Below are positions 34,658 to 42,859 of a stretch of DNA of 64,000 nucleotides, one piece after another; position 1 is the first letter of the stretch; each line of letters begins with the position of its first letter. Below the pieces are notes generated by a model that ran no database searches, had not been told where the DNA came from, and saw only the letters and a program-made list of their open reading frames with translations. The position numbers and the translations under genes are program-made. Source of the DNA: Enterobacter sp. SA187 (GTDB lineage Bacteria; Pseudomonadota; Gammaproteobacteria; Enterobacterales; Enterobacteriaceae); assembly GCF_001888805.2 (NCBI RefSeq), contig NZ_CP019113.1, positions 434,001 to 498,000 on the forward strand, given 5' to 3'.

Positions 34658-35790
34658 CTATCAGCACCATCAAAATAAACACTTAAATTAATTAACTTAG
34701 TGAATGCTTCGTGATTAGATTCTTGTAAATTAAAATGATCCGCCGAGTAGTTATCCACTACACCAGCTTTTCTTGATACGATCTTCCAATTACCCAAAGG
34801 GATGTTGTTGATTATATAAGGGTGATGGCTAGTCAGAATAAATTGCACATCATTACCATGATGAATTAAAACATCAGTAATATCATTAATACAATTAACA
34901 CCAAAACCATTCTCAAACTCGTCAATTAAGAATACGGTTCCAGTAGGGCTTAAATGCAGATAAGCTAATTGAACTAATGTTTTAAGCATACCAGTGGACA
35001 TTGAGTTATGAGAAATCCATTCTTCAATACCACGCTCTTTTACTTTGAGAGCATAGACTGAGTGCACAAAGAACGGAAAACTGCTGGTGTCAACCTTAAC
35101 AACTTTAACATCTTCAATATATGGAAAAATCTCAACAAATGAATTTTTTATTTGTTGAAAGTATTCAGGTTGCTTTTCCTGACACAAATAAAGTTTCGCG
35201 CTTAATGAAAACGACTTCTCCCTGATTTCAGTAATCGTCAAATCTTCACTCTCAGACATGTCTTTATTTTTTCTAGGGAAGACACGTTGCAATTCATCTG
35301 CATCTACTTCAACAACTCGAGAAAAAGAATTATGTATGGCTGAAATATCATCTTCTTCGCGAAGGTGATGAACTATACTAACTGTTGAAGCTAGCTTAAC
35401 TGTTTTACTGTCTTTATAAACTATATCATCGCCATTTCTAGATACTACAACCACCCCGTTAATTTTTACTTCTTCGGCTCGAATCTTTGGTTCAATTTTA
35501 TCATCATCATCAAAATTAAACATGCCATAAGTAAATTCATCATAATCAGTTAATGCTTCAAATTCACCTGACCAATAATAGTCGTTTCCTTCAGCATTGA
35601 ATTCAACAATCCATTCAAAACCACTAACTGAATCGCCGTTCGCAATAGACTTTATTTTATTAATTGATCGAAGTATCTGGGTTTTACCTACACCGGATGC
35701 GCCAACCATTAAAGTCAACGAGTCGAATTCAATTCTATTTATTCTCAACTTGCTGTGAGAATTGTATGTTTCCAGTGATTTTATTCTCAT
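34654..35790 (-). CDS. AAA/ABC-type ATPase of OLD/AriA-like class
   Basis: Protein of 378 residues with an SMC/ABC-like ATPase core. Walker A is GASGVGKT at 30-37, an ABC-type signature is MSTGMLKTL around 264-272, Walker B is VFLIDEFENG at 286-295, and an H-loop is TSHHPYI at 320-326. The central ~170 residues are a variable insertion without a long coiled coil. The fold class is shared by OLD, RloA, Gabija and PARIS AriA defence ATPases. It is paired with the TOPRIM-like gene and located between gene A/Tum and cos, the site of old in P2. Its promoter should lie in the AT-rich 35791-36039 gap. Confidence 0.75.
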   Translation of the reverse strand: MRIKSLETYNSHSKLRINRIEFDSLTLMVGASGVGKTQILRSINKIKSIANGDSVSGFEWIVEFNAEGNDYYWSGEFEALTDYDEFTYGMFNFDDDDKIEPKIRAEEVKINGVVVVSRNGDDIVYKDSKTVKLASTVSIVHHLREEDDISAIHNSFSRVVEVDADELQRVFPRKNKDMSESEDLTITEIREKSFSLSAKLYLCQEKQPEYFQQIKNSFVEIFPYIEDVKVVKVDTSSFPFFVHSVYALKVKERGIEEWISHNSMSTGMLKTLVQLAYLHLSPTGTVFLIDEFENGFGVNCINDITDVLIHHGNDVQFILTSHHPYIINNIPLGNWKIVSRKAGVVDNYSADHFNLQESNHEAFTKLINLSVYFDGADR

Positions 35791-36039
35791 ATTTTTTTCA
35801 TACGCTCCTTCGATGTATACGCGCGATTATGCCACAGGAGAGGAAGAAACACAACAATCACATTAAATCAAATATATTAGCTTTTAATTAGATTACATTT
35901 AGCTAAAAAAGAAAAGATTGAAATATAAATAAACAATCGCTTGTCCTCTGCAAATAAATCGAATGAGTTATTCACTCGACTCATTTTAAAATAAATATTA
36001 ATCTTTTTCTATTATTGCTTAATTCTTACAAGATCACCG
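35791..36039 (-). promoter_or_regulatory. AT-rich gap upstream of the ATPase cassette
   Basis: About 250 bp, very AT-rich, with no credible gene. It separates the Tum-like remnant from the ATPase gene and must hold the cassette's promoter if it is expressed independently. I could not single out one -35/-10 pair among many TATAAT-like words. Confidence 0.4.
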
Positions 36040-36186
36040 CTAACTCTCATCTTCCCATACCTCCTGAAGAATACTATCAACTGCTGCGCGGTCAGAATCT
36101 GTATCGAAACCCATCAGCTCAATACCGGTTATGGATCCCTTTTTTACCGTAACACGTGTTGACGGAAAAACAGATTGTATCCGCAT
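36040..36186 (-). CDS. DinI-like C-terminal fragment of split Tum-like protein
   Basis: Open frame of 48 residues: MRIQSVFPSTRVTVKKGSI… ending …DSILQEVWEDES. It aligns with the second half of DinI (RIQYAFP… and …SEILQETWESAD in E. coli DinI, from memory). It is in the same frame as the preceding gene and separated from it by the stop TAA (36192-36190) plus one codon. So it reads as the C-terminal part of one ancestral protein. The ATG at 36186 has no ribosome site of its own. It is expressed only if restart or readthrough occurs. Confidence 0.7.
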   Translation of the reverse strand: MRIQSVFPSTRVTVKKGSITGIELMGFDTDSDRAAVDSILQEVWEDES

Positions 36187-36189
36187 GGA

Positions 36190-36474
36190 TTACTCACGCT
36201 GAAAAGCATCTAAAATCAGCTGGCCGATTTGTTGGTCTTTATCTAAAGTGATATTAACTTTCACTTTGCCCTCCCTTGCAAAAGGCTTATCAACAGGCGG
36301 CTCTGCGAAAACTACAGAGAAATTATTATTTTTCATCAAGTTCCCTCTTGCTATCTCCGCAATTAAATTCAATGCAATTTCACGATCTCTTTCCTGACAA
36401 CTACCATCAGCCGTCAGACGCGCAATCATTTCGACACGTTCGATCATGACGTGTTCTATCAACTCTCTATCCAC
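36190..36474 (-). CDS. tum: Tum-like SOS antirepressor, N-terminal part
   Basis: In coliphage 186, Tum is made under SOS control and inactivates CI to induce the prophage. This protein (94 residues) starts at the GTG at 36474, behind GGAGG, giving MDRELIEHVMIERVEMIARL…, and contains …EPPVDKPFAREGKVKVNITLDKDQQIG…. It ends at an in-frame TAA (36192-36190), in the middle of the DinI-like domain whose remainder follows in the same frame. A perfect LexA box lies 21 bp upstream of the start. It follows gene A, the position of tum in 186. The longer frame upstream of GTG covers the LexA box and is rejected. Confidence 0.72.
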   Translation of the reverse strand: MDRELIEHVMIERVEMIARLTADGSCQERDREIALNLIAEIARGNLMKNNNFSVVFAEPPVDKPFAREGKVKVNITLDKDQQIGQLILDAFQRE

Positions 36475-36494
36475 ACAACCTCCACAACGAGATA

Positions 36495-36510
36495 CTGTAT
36501 AAACATACAG
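36495..36510 (-). promoter_or_regulatory. LexA (SOS) box upstream of tum
   Basis: CTGTATAAACATACAG fits CTG-N10-CAG with an AT-rich centre. It sits 21 bp before the chosen tum start, so the gene would be repressed by host LexA. A weaker half match (CTGTATGTACAT) lies near 36558. Confidence 0.88.
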
Positions 36511-36591
36511 TACCACGGATCGACAAATGTTGTGAAGAAAAAATCGCATAGGAATATACTGTATGTACATGATATGGATGAACATTGCCGC

Positions 36592-38811
36592 TTACTCTTT
36601 CGTTGCCATTTCCGCTAAAGCCGCTACACGATCGAGAACTTTCCTAGCTTTAGCCTGATGGGATGGTGCTGCGGAAAAAATCTCTCCTTTACCCGTTCCG
36701 CGTAGCCATTTGCCATCAAGACAACTTTTACCACCGGCCATCAGGTGCAGGGCTTCGCCCCGACTGATATTAATGCCGGTTGTCAGATGTATCTCATCGA
36801 TAGTTTTCTTTATAGCTGCGTTCTGCTCATCCGTGCCGTGGAAGAATCTTCGCCGTATTGCTGGCCTTTGCTTCCTTAGTCGGTTCGTCAGCTCTCGTCT
36901 TTCACGCCGACTCAGCGGTTTTGTTAAATCCAGTAACGGTGGATCGCTTTCGCTTGCCGTACAGTTATTGACAGAACTCCGAGAGGGCGCAGGAGCGCCC
37001 TTAACGTCAACGGCCAAATCAACGGCACGCTTCGGCACAATTTTCCACTGCGTTAGCCGGGTTAAAATCGGGGTGCCAGCGCCGACAATAGAGTCGTAGA
37101 CACCACGGATGCAGACGGTTTCCTCGCCATACTGATTAAACTCGGCGCGCGGTTCATACAGTGTGCGCACCTGCAAATCAGCACGACGGACAAACGGCCC
37201 ACCCTGCGCATTAACGTAACCAGCCCAGTCACCAGCGTCGGCGGCATCATGGACGGCAGCAAACTCAACGCTCAGACCATGTGCGGTCTCGGTGTCAGCG
37301 AGGCGGCGCAATTCACGATAGACCGTCACTGGCGCACCGCCGATAAACTGAAACTGACGAATGTGCCAGCGTGCCGCCCATGCCGAAACGGCAGGGGCTG
37401 TCTCTTTCAGCAGCTCGCCGCTTTCGTCATCGGTTTCACCATCAAGAGCATAGCCGTCGATGTTTTTGGAAATGTATTTAGCAACATAGCCGGTAGCACT
37501 CCCCTTTTCCGGGTCAATGGCCTCGGCATGAAAGCGCGCTTTTTTAGCTTTATCGCTTCTCAGTTCGTAGAGGTCTTCCTCCCACGCATAATCACGGATG
37601 ATGAGGCGCACGCGCTCGACGTCTTCCGGCAACATGAACATAAGCATGTGCCAATGCGGCGTTCCGTCGTGATGAGGCTCGGCAACACGTATGCCGAAGA
37701 TGCGGATTTCTTCCCGGTGTAGCTTGGCGCGAATGCGCGCCCAAAGGCCGGTTAGATAACTTTGCGTATCCGATGGGCTGGCTCCGTTCCATTTGCTGTT
37801 ACGGTATCCCGCTTTAGTCGTGGCGTGATATTTAGACGGAGCAGTCAGGGTGTAAAACTCCCCAACGTATCCGAGGTCATTGCAGATATTTTCAAACCCA
37901 CGGATGCGGGTCATCAGCTCGCAGCGACGTACCGCAGGGTTGGCGACCGAGCCATCATATTTTTCAATCAGGCTGATGCGGTTGCCGTCTTCGTCTTCGA
38001 GATCCAGCCCCTTGAGAAATTCTCGCGTGCGGCGCTTCTGCTCGCGCCAGTCGGTCACGCAGTTTTTACTCGCATATGCGTGTCGTTTTTTGCTGACATT
38101 GCCGACTGCGATCTGCAGATGTTCGCGCCATGCAGCCGCAATGCGTCGCAAGCGGCCACGCCACCAAACCTCATTAAACATGCGGGTGATAGCAGGGGCG
38201 ATTTCATCCTCACCGACATATTTCTTTGTCACCCGCTCCCAATGCGGCGGGGTAACATTGAATTGCAGGGAAATGAAACCGGCTCGCATGTACCAGGTGT
38301 ACAGCGTTTTGAGCTCGCTAAATCCGGTGTCATCAATGTCGGCCAGTTCAGCACGAATGAAATTTGCGATATCAGCGGCCAAAAGGTCGATATCGGCGCG
38401 CGACATATCAGGGAGGCGGTTATATCTGGCAACCATATTGACCATGCGTGACGCCAGATACTGCATAAGCTCGGTATCAAAATGACCGCCAAAAACAGCG
38501 ACTGATACGTTGCTTTTGATACCTGCACACTCGTATTTTTTTGCGACCAGCTCGAGACGTGGCAATGCCTTTTTGCAGAAGCTGATTAAAAAGGCATTGG
38601 CTCGTTGACTGCCATGATTTTGCTCCAGCACAGCAGCGGTGCGATAAACGTCAAAACGCACGCACTCGGGCTGGAGAGAAAGCACCTTTCTCGCATGCAG
38701 CAAAGCCGCGAACATACGGTCGCGGCGATACTGTTGCTCATAGGTAATATATGGGCTGGCTATTGCCGACCGTGGAGTGTTCCACGGGTAGGCATAAGAA
38801 ATGGAGCTCAT
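36592..38811 (-). CDS. A: replication initiation endonuclease A
   Basis: Nicks the phage origin and starts rolling-circle replication. It has 739 residues from the ATG at 38811 (MSSISYAYPW…). It is an HUH endonuclease: HWH at about residues 386-388 (…GTPHWHMLM…), and two catalytic tyrosines in YVAKYISKN at about 442 and 446 (Y450/Y454 in P2 A). The origin of P2-type phages lies inside A itself; I did not locate it. The start overlaps the stop of the PAPS-reductase-like gene (ATGA). Confidence 0.95.
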   Translation of the reverse strand: MSSISYAYPWNTPRSAIASPYITYEQQYRRDRMFAALLHARKVLSLQPECVRFDVYRTAAVLEQNHGSQRANAFLISFCKKALPRLELVAKKYECAGIKSNVSVAVFGGHFDTELMQYLASRMVNMVARYNRLPDMSRADIDLLAADIANFIRAELADIDDTGFSELKTLYTWYMRAGFISLQFNVTPPHWERVTKKYVGEDEIAPAITRMFNEVWWRGRLRRIAAAWREHLQIAVGNVSKKRHAYASKNCVTDWREQKRRTREFLKGLDLEDEDGNRISLIEKYDGSVANPAVRRCELMTRIRGFENICNDLGYVGEFYTLTAPSKYHATTKAGYRNSKWNGASPSDTQSYLTGLWARIRAKLHREEIRIFGIRVAEPHHDGTPHWHMLMFMLPEDVERVRLIIRDYAWEEDLYELRSDKAKKARFHAEAIDPEKGSATGYVAKYISKNIDGYALDGETDDESGELLKETAPAVSAWAARWHIRQFQFIGGAPVTVYRELRRLADTETAHGLSVEFAAVHDAADAGDWAGYVNAQGGPFVRRADLQVRTLYEPRAEFNQYGEETVCIRGVYDSIVGAGTPILTRLTQWKIVPKRAVDLAVDVKGAPAPSRSSVNNCTASESDPPLLDLTKPLSRRERRELTNRLRKQRPAIRRRFFHGTDEQNAAIKKTIDEIHLTTGINISRGEALHLMAGGKSCLDGKWLRGTGKGEIFSAAPSHQAKARKVLDRVAALAEMATKE

Positions 38812-40052
38812 TCGCACAGGCCGTAGCGCGAGGAGCAAGTAGCCGTATCAAGACTGGCTTTAACGAGGTCATAAACCTTTCCGCCGCGGCCAGTTTTAGC
38901 CCATTCAACAACATCGCCAACGCTAGGTGAATTAAGCCCCCCGCGCGGGCCATAGAATCCCGACCAATCGATGTTCTGGACTTCTGGTGTAATACCTAAC
39001 ATCTGAACATTGAGGCCAAGAGGTAAATCAAACTGCTTCATCCAGCGCTGGCTAACTTCTCCAACACTCATCCAGTGTACCCAGCGGCTGGTCAGGCGAA
39101 CTTTTAGTTCCCATTGCTTGTGCTTCTCGATGTGTTCTGGCCAGCGCGCCGCTGTCTCGGCAATTTCTTCTTTATTGCTAAGAACACAGTTCATGCAGCC
39201 AACACGCGAAGCTCCCTGCATGTATAGTGGGTTTGGCTTAATACCAAAATATTTATGCAGCGCAAAAACATCGGCTGCTGTCCACTGATGGATAGGTAGA
39301 AAGTTATATAAAAATTCTGGGTCTCGTCGGTCGGGAGCGAAACGCTCATAACCAGCTCGCTTTGATGACTCATCGGCTCGCACACCAGACCATTGAACAA
39401 CAACATCACCATCGTCCAGCATTGGCAGCATTGCTTTTTCATAAGCGATTTGAATTTTCAGTTCATCAGTGCAGAAACGGTCGCGCAGCATTGGAAACTT
39501 GCCGTGAAGCAATGCGCAGTCCAAGAAGCTGTTTCCTGATGGATGTAAAACTGAAAGTGCCGCGTCGAGAGGTGTTTCAAATTCAATTCCCCACCGTTCA
39601 GCGGTACGTAACCACGCCTGACCGAATTTAGTGTCCGCGCGAGCAAGGGACGGCATCACAATTCCACGATACACTCCCATACGGATTGCCTGACGCTTTC
39701 GCCAGTTTTTCTCCATATATGCACGGCGTTTAGCAAAGTCAGCCTCTGTGTAAACCCGCTTAACTACCTGCACTGGGTTGCAGCCAATTTGCTGATGGAC
39801 GTTGCGAGCAAATTCAACAGTCAACTCATGCTCGTTATCAGTGTCCGCCATTACAGCTTGTACACGGTTTCCGAACAGTGCATTAGCGACAGCAAGAGTC
39901 GCAGTGCTGTCTTTACCGGCAGAATAATTCACGACTATTTTATGGTCATCGGGTATACGGAATAAATTCAAATAGCGGTGGTATGCTATTTCGATTTCCC
40001 TGACCTTCTCCGAAATATCAGAAACAGAAATTACAGTAGCTGACTGGCTCAT
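38808..40052 (-). CDS. PAPS-reductase/DndC-like PP-loop protein
   Basis: Protein of 414 residues with the PP-loop SAGKDS at 44-49 (NYSAGKDSTATLAVA). A second half has …PIHQWTAADVFALHKYFGI… and the Cys pair …SRVGCMNCVLS… that in PAPS reductase/DndC relatives holds an iron-sulfur centre or forms a redox pair. Members activate sulfate or DNA-phosphorothioate substrates, but phage homologues in P2-like replication modules have no proven reaction. It is co-translated with A and DUF5405, so it should act on DNA or nucleotides during early infection. A DNA-sulfur or anti-restriction role is inference only. Confidence 0.85.
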   Translation of the reverse strand: MSQSATVISVSDISEKVREIEIAYHRYLNLFRIPDDHKIVVNYSAGKDSTATLAVANALFGNRVQAVMADTDNEHELTVEFARNVHQQIGCNPVQVVKRVYTEADFAKRRAYMEKNWRKRQAIRMGVYRGIVMPSLARADTKFGQAWLRTAERWGIEFETPLDAALSVLHPSGNSFLDCALLHGKFPMLRDRFCTDELKIQIAYEKAMLPMLDDGDVVVQWSGVRADESSKRAGYERFAPDRRDPEFLYNFLPIHQWTAADVFALHKYFGIKPNPLYMQGASRVGCMNCVLSNKEEIAETAARWPEHIEKHKQWELKVRLTSRWVHWMSVGEVSQRWMKQFDLPLGLNVQMLGITPEVQNIDWSGFYGPRGGLNSPSVGDVVEWAKTGRGGKVYDLVKASLDTATCSSRYGLCE

Positions 40053-40321
40053 TTTTCCCCCTTAAATTCCGCAGAGCAGATAGCGCCAACTCTCTCTATT
40101 TCCGCAGCCATTTCACTAATAGAATTAATCGTTGCATTTTGAATATGGTGATGAACCAGACCGGAAATAAGTTGGTTAATCTTTGGGTAATAGCCGATAG
40201 TATCAAGCCATTCCTCGCCAGCTTTTTTACCTGACTTAACGACTTTCTTTTCATTCAGGATGAATTGATATTGGTCGCTGGTAATAATCCATTTATCACC
40301 TATTTCGATTCGAATGCTCAT
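40049..40321 (-). CDS. DUF5405 family early protein
   Basis: Protein of 90 residues, MSIRIEIGDKWIITSDQYQFILN…, matching the DUF5405 family of P2/186-like phages. Function unknown. It overlaps the PAPS-reductase-like gene by 4 bp and abuts the zinc-finger gene, as part of the early leftward operon. Confidence 0.85.
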   Translation of the reverse strand: MSIRIEIGDKWIITSDQYQFILNEKKVVKSGKKAGEEWLDTIGYYPKINQLISGLVHHHIQNATINSISEMAAEIERVGAICSAEFKGEK

Positions 40322-40543
40322 TTACACGCCCCTATAGTGTTTTGATTTGAGTTCGGCGATTTGCTGGCAGGTCACGCAAAAGGCCACACCCGGAATCGCA
40401 ATGCGGCGAGCTTCCGGGATTGGTGCGTCACATTCCTCGCAAAGAAAACGGGAAGGTGCAGCGATACGGCTGCGCGCGTTGCTGATATGGCGTTCTCGGT
40501 CTTCCTGCTCGCGCAGTTGTGCTAAATCCATTGCGTCGGCCAT
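40322..40543 (-). CDS. TraR/DksA-type zinc-finger protein
   Basis: Protein of 73 residues with a C4 zinc finger, C-E-x-C (…RFLCEECDAPIP…) and C-V-T-C (…AFCVTCQQ…), of the TraR/DksA family. F-plasmid TraR, a short DksA relative, binds the RNA-polymerase secondary channel; phage versions are thought to do the same. Same position as P2 orf82. Adjacent genes overlap or abut on both sides. Confidence 0.9.
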   Translation of the reverse strand: MADAMDLAQLREQEDRERHISNARSRIAAPSRFLCEECDAPIPEARRIAIPGVAFCVTCQQIAELKSKHYRGV

Positions 40544-40770
40544 TAGTGCAGCTCCTGTGATTCGTTCTCAAAGCGTGTGGCTTCACGGCGCAGCAGTTCA
40601 GCGGCTTCGGTGCCGCTCATACCCTCTTTGGTGATATGGATAGCCAGCGCCTCAAGGCGGATGGAAACAGCGAGCGCGCGGTCTTTGCGCTCTTCTTTTT
40701 TGGCATCGGTCAGCAATACGGCCAGCGCATCACTATCAGTGTTAAAACTACGGGTTTCGGTATTACTCAT
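40543..40770 (-). CDS. DUF2732 family early protein
   Basis: Protein of 75 residues (MSNTETRSFNTDSDALAVLLTDAKKEERKDR…), a small charged helical protein of the P2-like early operon, DUF2732 type. Function unknown. It overlaps the zinc-finger gene by one base. Confidence 0.82.
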   Translation of the reverse strand: MSNTETRSFNTDSDALAVLLTDAKKEERKDRALAVSIRLEALAIHITKEGMSGTEAAELLRREATRFENESQELH

Positions 40771-40837
40771 AATTGACTCTCCTGATTTCGGGCAATAAGA
40801 AGCCCGGCGGGTTTACGCCATTAAATTTCTGTTTGTA

Positions 40838-41176
40838 TTAATTCGGCATGGTTAGCCGTTTTGGAAATAAGCTCACTACTGCACGAAAATGATTCATCGC
40901 TGTAATAAGCGCTTTTTTCTCGTCAGTAGTCAGCTCACTTAATTCGAGCTCATGACGAGCCGCCGGTATTTTTGCCAGAAAGAAAATAGCGGCCAGCGCC
41001 CGATTATTTTCTTCAAATTGTGGATCGCGTTTATCGCGCATATCATCGACAAAACGCTCGACCTCTTTCCAGCTATCGCCCCAATATCTCGCGCGCAATT
41101 CAGCTACATGATTGAGACCGGCCAGACGTTCACCCGCTTTCAGCGGAACAGTCGCGGAAACAGCTTCGATAGCCAT
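40838..41176 (-). CDS. DUF5347 family early protein
   Basis: Protein of 112 residues, …GERLAGLNHVAELRARYWGDSWKEVERFV…, of the type found downstream of fil in 186-like phages (DUF5347). Function unknown. Mostly helical. It overlaps the Fil-like gene by 37 bp. Confidence 0.8.
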   Translation of the reverse strand: MAIEAVSATVPLKAGERLAGLNHVAELRARYWGDSWKEVERFVDDMRDKRDPQFEENNRALAAIFFLAKIPAARHELELSELTTDEKKALITAMNHFRAVVSLFPKRLTMPN

Positions 41177-41346
41177 GATTCCCCCTGCTTTTGAGTGGAG
41201 AGGCCAGCCAGTAAATCAGCCTGTGAGCGGCTCGGGTGCCAGCGCTTGCCGTCCTTACCTGCGATCCAGCCGTGACCGTAGTGCATGCCGTGACTTTGCT
41301 TTACTAGCAGCGACGCGAATGACGGTTCACTTTTCAGCATAAGCAC
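41140..41346 (-). CDS. fil: Fil-like protein (DUF2724)
   Basis: Protein of 68 residues with …SFASLLVKQSHGMHYGHGWIAGKDGKRWHPSRSQ…, the pattern of the 186 Fil family. In phage 186 Fil blocks host cell division when expressed. The short histidine/glycine/tryptophan-rich core is conserved and the C-terminus is basic. It follows cII directly (1-bp gap), as in 186. Confidence 0.8.
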   Translation of the reverse strand: MLMLKSEPSFASLLVKQSHGMHYGHGWIAGKDGKRWHPSRSQADLLAGLSTQKQGESWLSKLFPRLFR

Positions 41347-41347
41347 C

Positions 41348-41857
41348 TCAAATCAGACCGAATGACGCGCCAATACCGCTCATGGTATCGACCACGCTTG
41401 TCATAGCGGGATTAGTCTGCAGACGCGCATGCAGCGCCAGTGCCGACAATGACAACATGCGAATGCCAGCATTAACGCTTTCAATCATGTTGTGCTTACG
41501 GGCAGAGGTCAGACGTTCATCAGATACCGCGCCGCTCGCCAGTTCGCCGAGCTCACGCATTGCGCGCATGACATAGGCCTGCAATTTGTCTTTAGCCAGT
41601 TCATTAACCGGCACACATGGCAGGCAATGAATCTGAGCCAGAAAGCCATCAACGAGAGTTGAGTCTTCGGTCAGGTCAGTCAGTAGCCACAATTCAGGCG
41701 GCGTGAACTGGTGCGGCTGTTCCGGGTTTAGCTTGTTACGTAACGTTTGAACGTTCATACCCGCACGCTCGGCCAGCTTCGCCATGTTGTGACGCTGCGC
41801 AAAAGCCCGGCACGCTTCGTCATAGTGGGGATGTTTGGAAACCTGAAAATCAAACAT
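41348..41857 (-). CDS. cII: CII-family regulatory protein
   Basis: 186-type CII, 169 residues, an activator needed to establish lysogeny in 186. The N-terminal helix-turn-helix lies in …NMAKLAERAGMNVQTLRNKLNPEQPHQ…. The C-terminus is predicted helical and oligomeric. It follows apl in the early leftward operon. Confidence 0.9.
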   Translation of the reverse strand: MFDFQVSKHPHYDEACRAFAQRHNMAKLAERAGMNVQTLRNKLNPEQPHQFTPPELWLLTDLTEDSTLVDGFLAQIHCLPCVPVNELAKDKLQAYVMRAMRELGELASGAVSDERLTSARKHNMIESVNAGIRMLSLSALALHARLQTNPAMTSVVDTMSGIGASFGLI

Positions 41858-41887
41858 GTTGCATCCTTAAAATTCACATAAAGTGAA

Positions 41888-42151
41888 TTAAGCGCCGATG
41901 ACGAGTTGAAAACGGGAATGACCCAACGCTTTACGCAACTGCTCTTCTTTCCAGCGTGCGTAATAAATGCGAATCGGGCCACCTGCTTTCTTGCAGCCTT
42001 TACGGATGGTGCGGGGTTCGATTGGTACACAAGGGTTGTCGCCGGTTGTCCAGCGGTAAGCGGTACGTTCAGATACACCCTCAAGCTCTGCGAATTGCTG
42101 CAGAGTAACGATAGGTGCAGGCACTTTGATGATTGCGATTTCAGAAGCCAT
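41888..42151 (-). CDS. apl: Apl excisionase/regulator (Cox-like)
   Basis: 186 Apl-type protein of 87 residues that both represses the early/lysogenic promoters and serves as excisionase. The helix-turn-helix is in …VTLQQFAELEGVSERTAYRWTTGDNPCVPIEPRTIRKG…. The start is the ATG at 42151 (MASEIAIIKVP…); the longer frame upstream lies in the operator region. It is divergent from cI across a 129-bp switch region. Confidence 0.9.
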   Translation of the reverse strand: MASEIAIIKVPAPIVTLQQFAELEGVSERTAYRWTTGDNPCVPIEPRTIRKGCKKAGGPIRIYYARWKEEQLRKALGHSRFQLVIGA

Positions 42152-42280
42152 ATTGCATGATTCCCTATTAGCCAAAGTTTGCAATTGATTTGACTCTGTT
42201 TGCCAACACTTGCCATCAATTGCGTGGGTTTAGCCAAAATATATCTCCCAATTGAGAGATAGTAAATAGGTTTTATCGAA
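42152..42280. promoter_or_regulatory. lysis-lysogeny switch region between apl and cI
   Basis: 129 bp between the divergent genes. GCCAA-type words recur on the plus strand at 42171, 42202, 42212 (GCCATC) and 42233, two of them as TTAGCCAAA (42168, 42230). The inverted pair around 42248-42258 (CCCAATTGAGAG) adds symmetry. By analogy with 186, the early rightward-type promoter, the cI promoter and the CI and Apl operators lie here; which repeat binds which protein cannot be told from sequence. Confidence 0.7.
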
Positions 42281-42859
42281 ATGAGAATAGATTCTTTAGG
42301 ATGGAGCAACGTAGATGTACTTGACCGCATCTGCGAGGCGTATGGATTTTCACAGAAAATTCAATTAGCTAACCACTTCGATATCGCATCCAGTTCATTG
42401 TCAAATAGGTACACCCGAGGCGCTATCTCCTATGACTTTGCGGCTCACTGCGCCCTTGAAACAGGTGCTAATCTTCGGTGGTTACTTACCGGAGAAGGGG
42501 AAGCGTTTGTAAATAACAGAGAATCTAGCGACGCTAAAAGGATTGAGGGGTTCACATTAAGTGAAGAAATCCTCAAATCCGATAAGCAACTGAGCATTGA
42601 TGCCCAATTTTTCACAAAACCACTCACAGATGGGATGGCTATCCGTTCCGAGGGGAAAATTTATTTTGTGGACAAGCAAGCGTCATTGTCTGACGGCCTA
42701 TGGCTAGTCGACATTGAGGGAGCAATAAGCATTCGAGAGTTAACAAAACTACCGGGCAGAAAACTACATGTTGCAGGCGGGAAGGTTCCTTTCGAATGCG
42801 GCATTGATGATATTAAAGCGTTGGGGCGTGTGGTGGGTGTATACAGCGAGGTTAACTGA
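42281..42859 (+). CDS. cI: CI repressor (186 type)
   Basis: Protein of 192 residues, MRIDSLGWSNVDVLDRICEAYGF…, which I recognise as the coliphage 186 CI repressor and, from memory, near-identical to it. The N-terminal DNA-binding domain (about 1-80, …SSSLSNRYTRGAISYDFAAHC…) is followed by the oligomerisation domain that builds the seven-dimer wheel in 186. Unlike lambda CI it is not cleaved by RecA and is inactivated by Tum. It is co-transcribed with int (1-bp overlap). Confidence 0.93.
   Translation: MRIDSLGWSNVDVLDRICEAYGFSQKIQLANHFDIASSSLSNRYTRGAISYDFAAHCALETGANLRWLLTGEGEAFVNNRESSDAKRIEGFTLSEEILKSDKQLSIDAQFFTKPLTDGMAIRSEGKIYFVDKQASLSDGLWLVDIEGAISIRELTKLPGRKLHVAGGKVPFECGIDDIKALGRVVGVYSEVN

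Noticed and set aside
36475..36585. 37-codon N-terminal extension of the Tum-like gene
   Set aside because: It spans the LexA box, has no ribosome site, and the family resemblance begins at the GTG at 36474.
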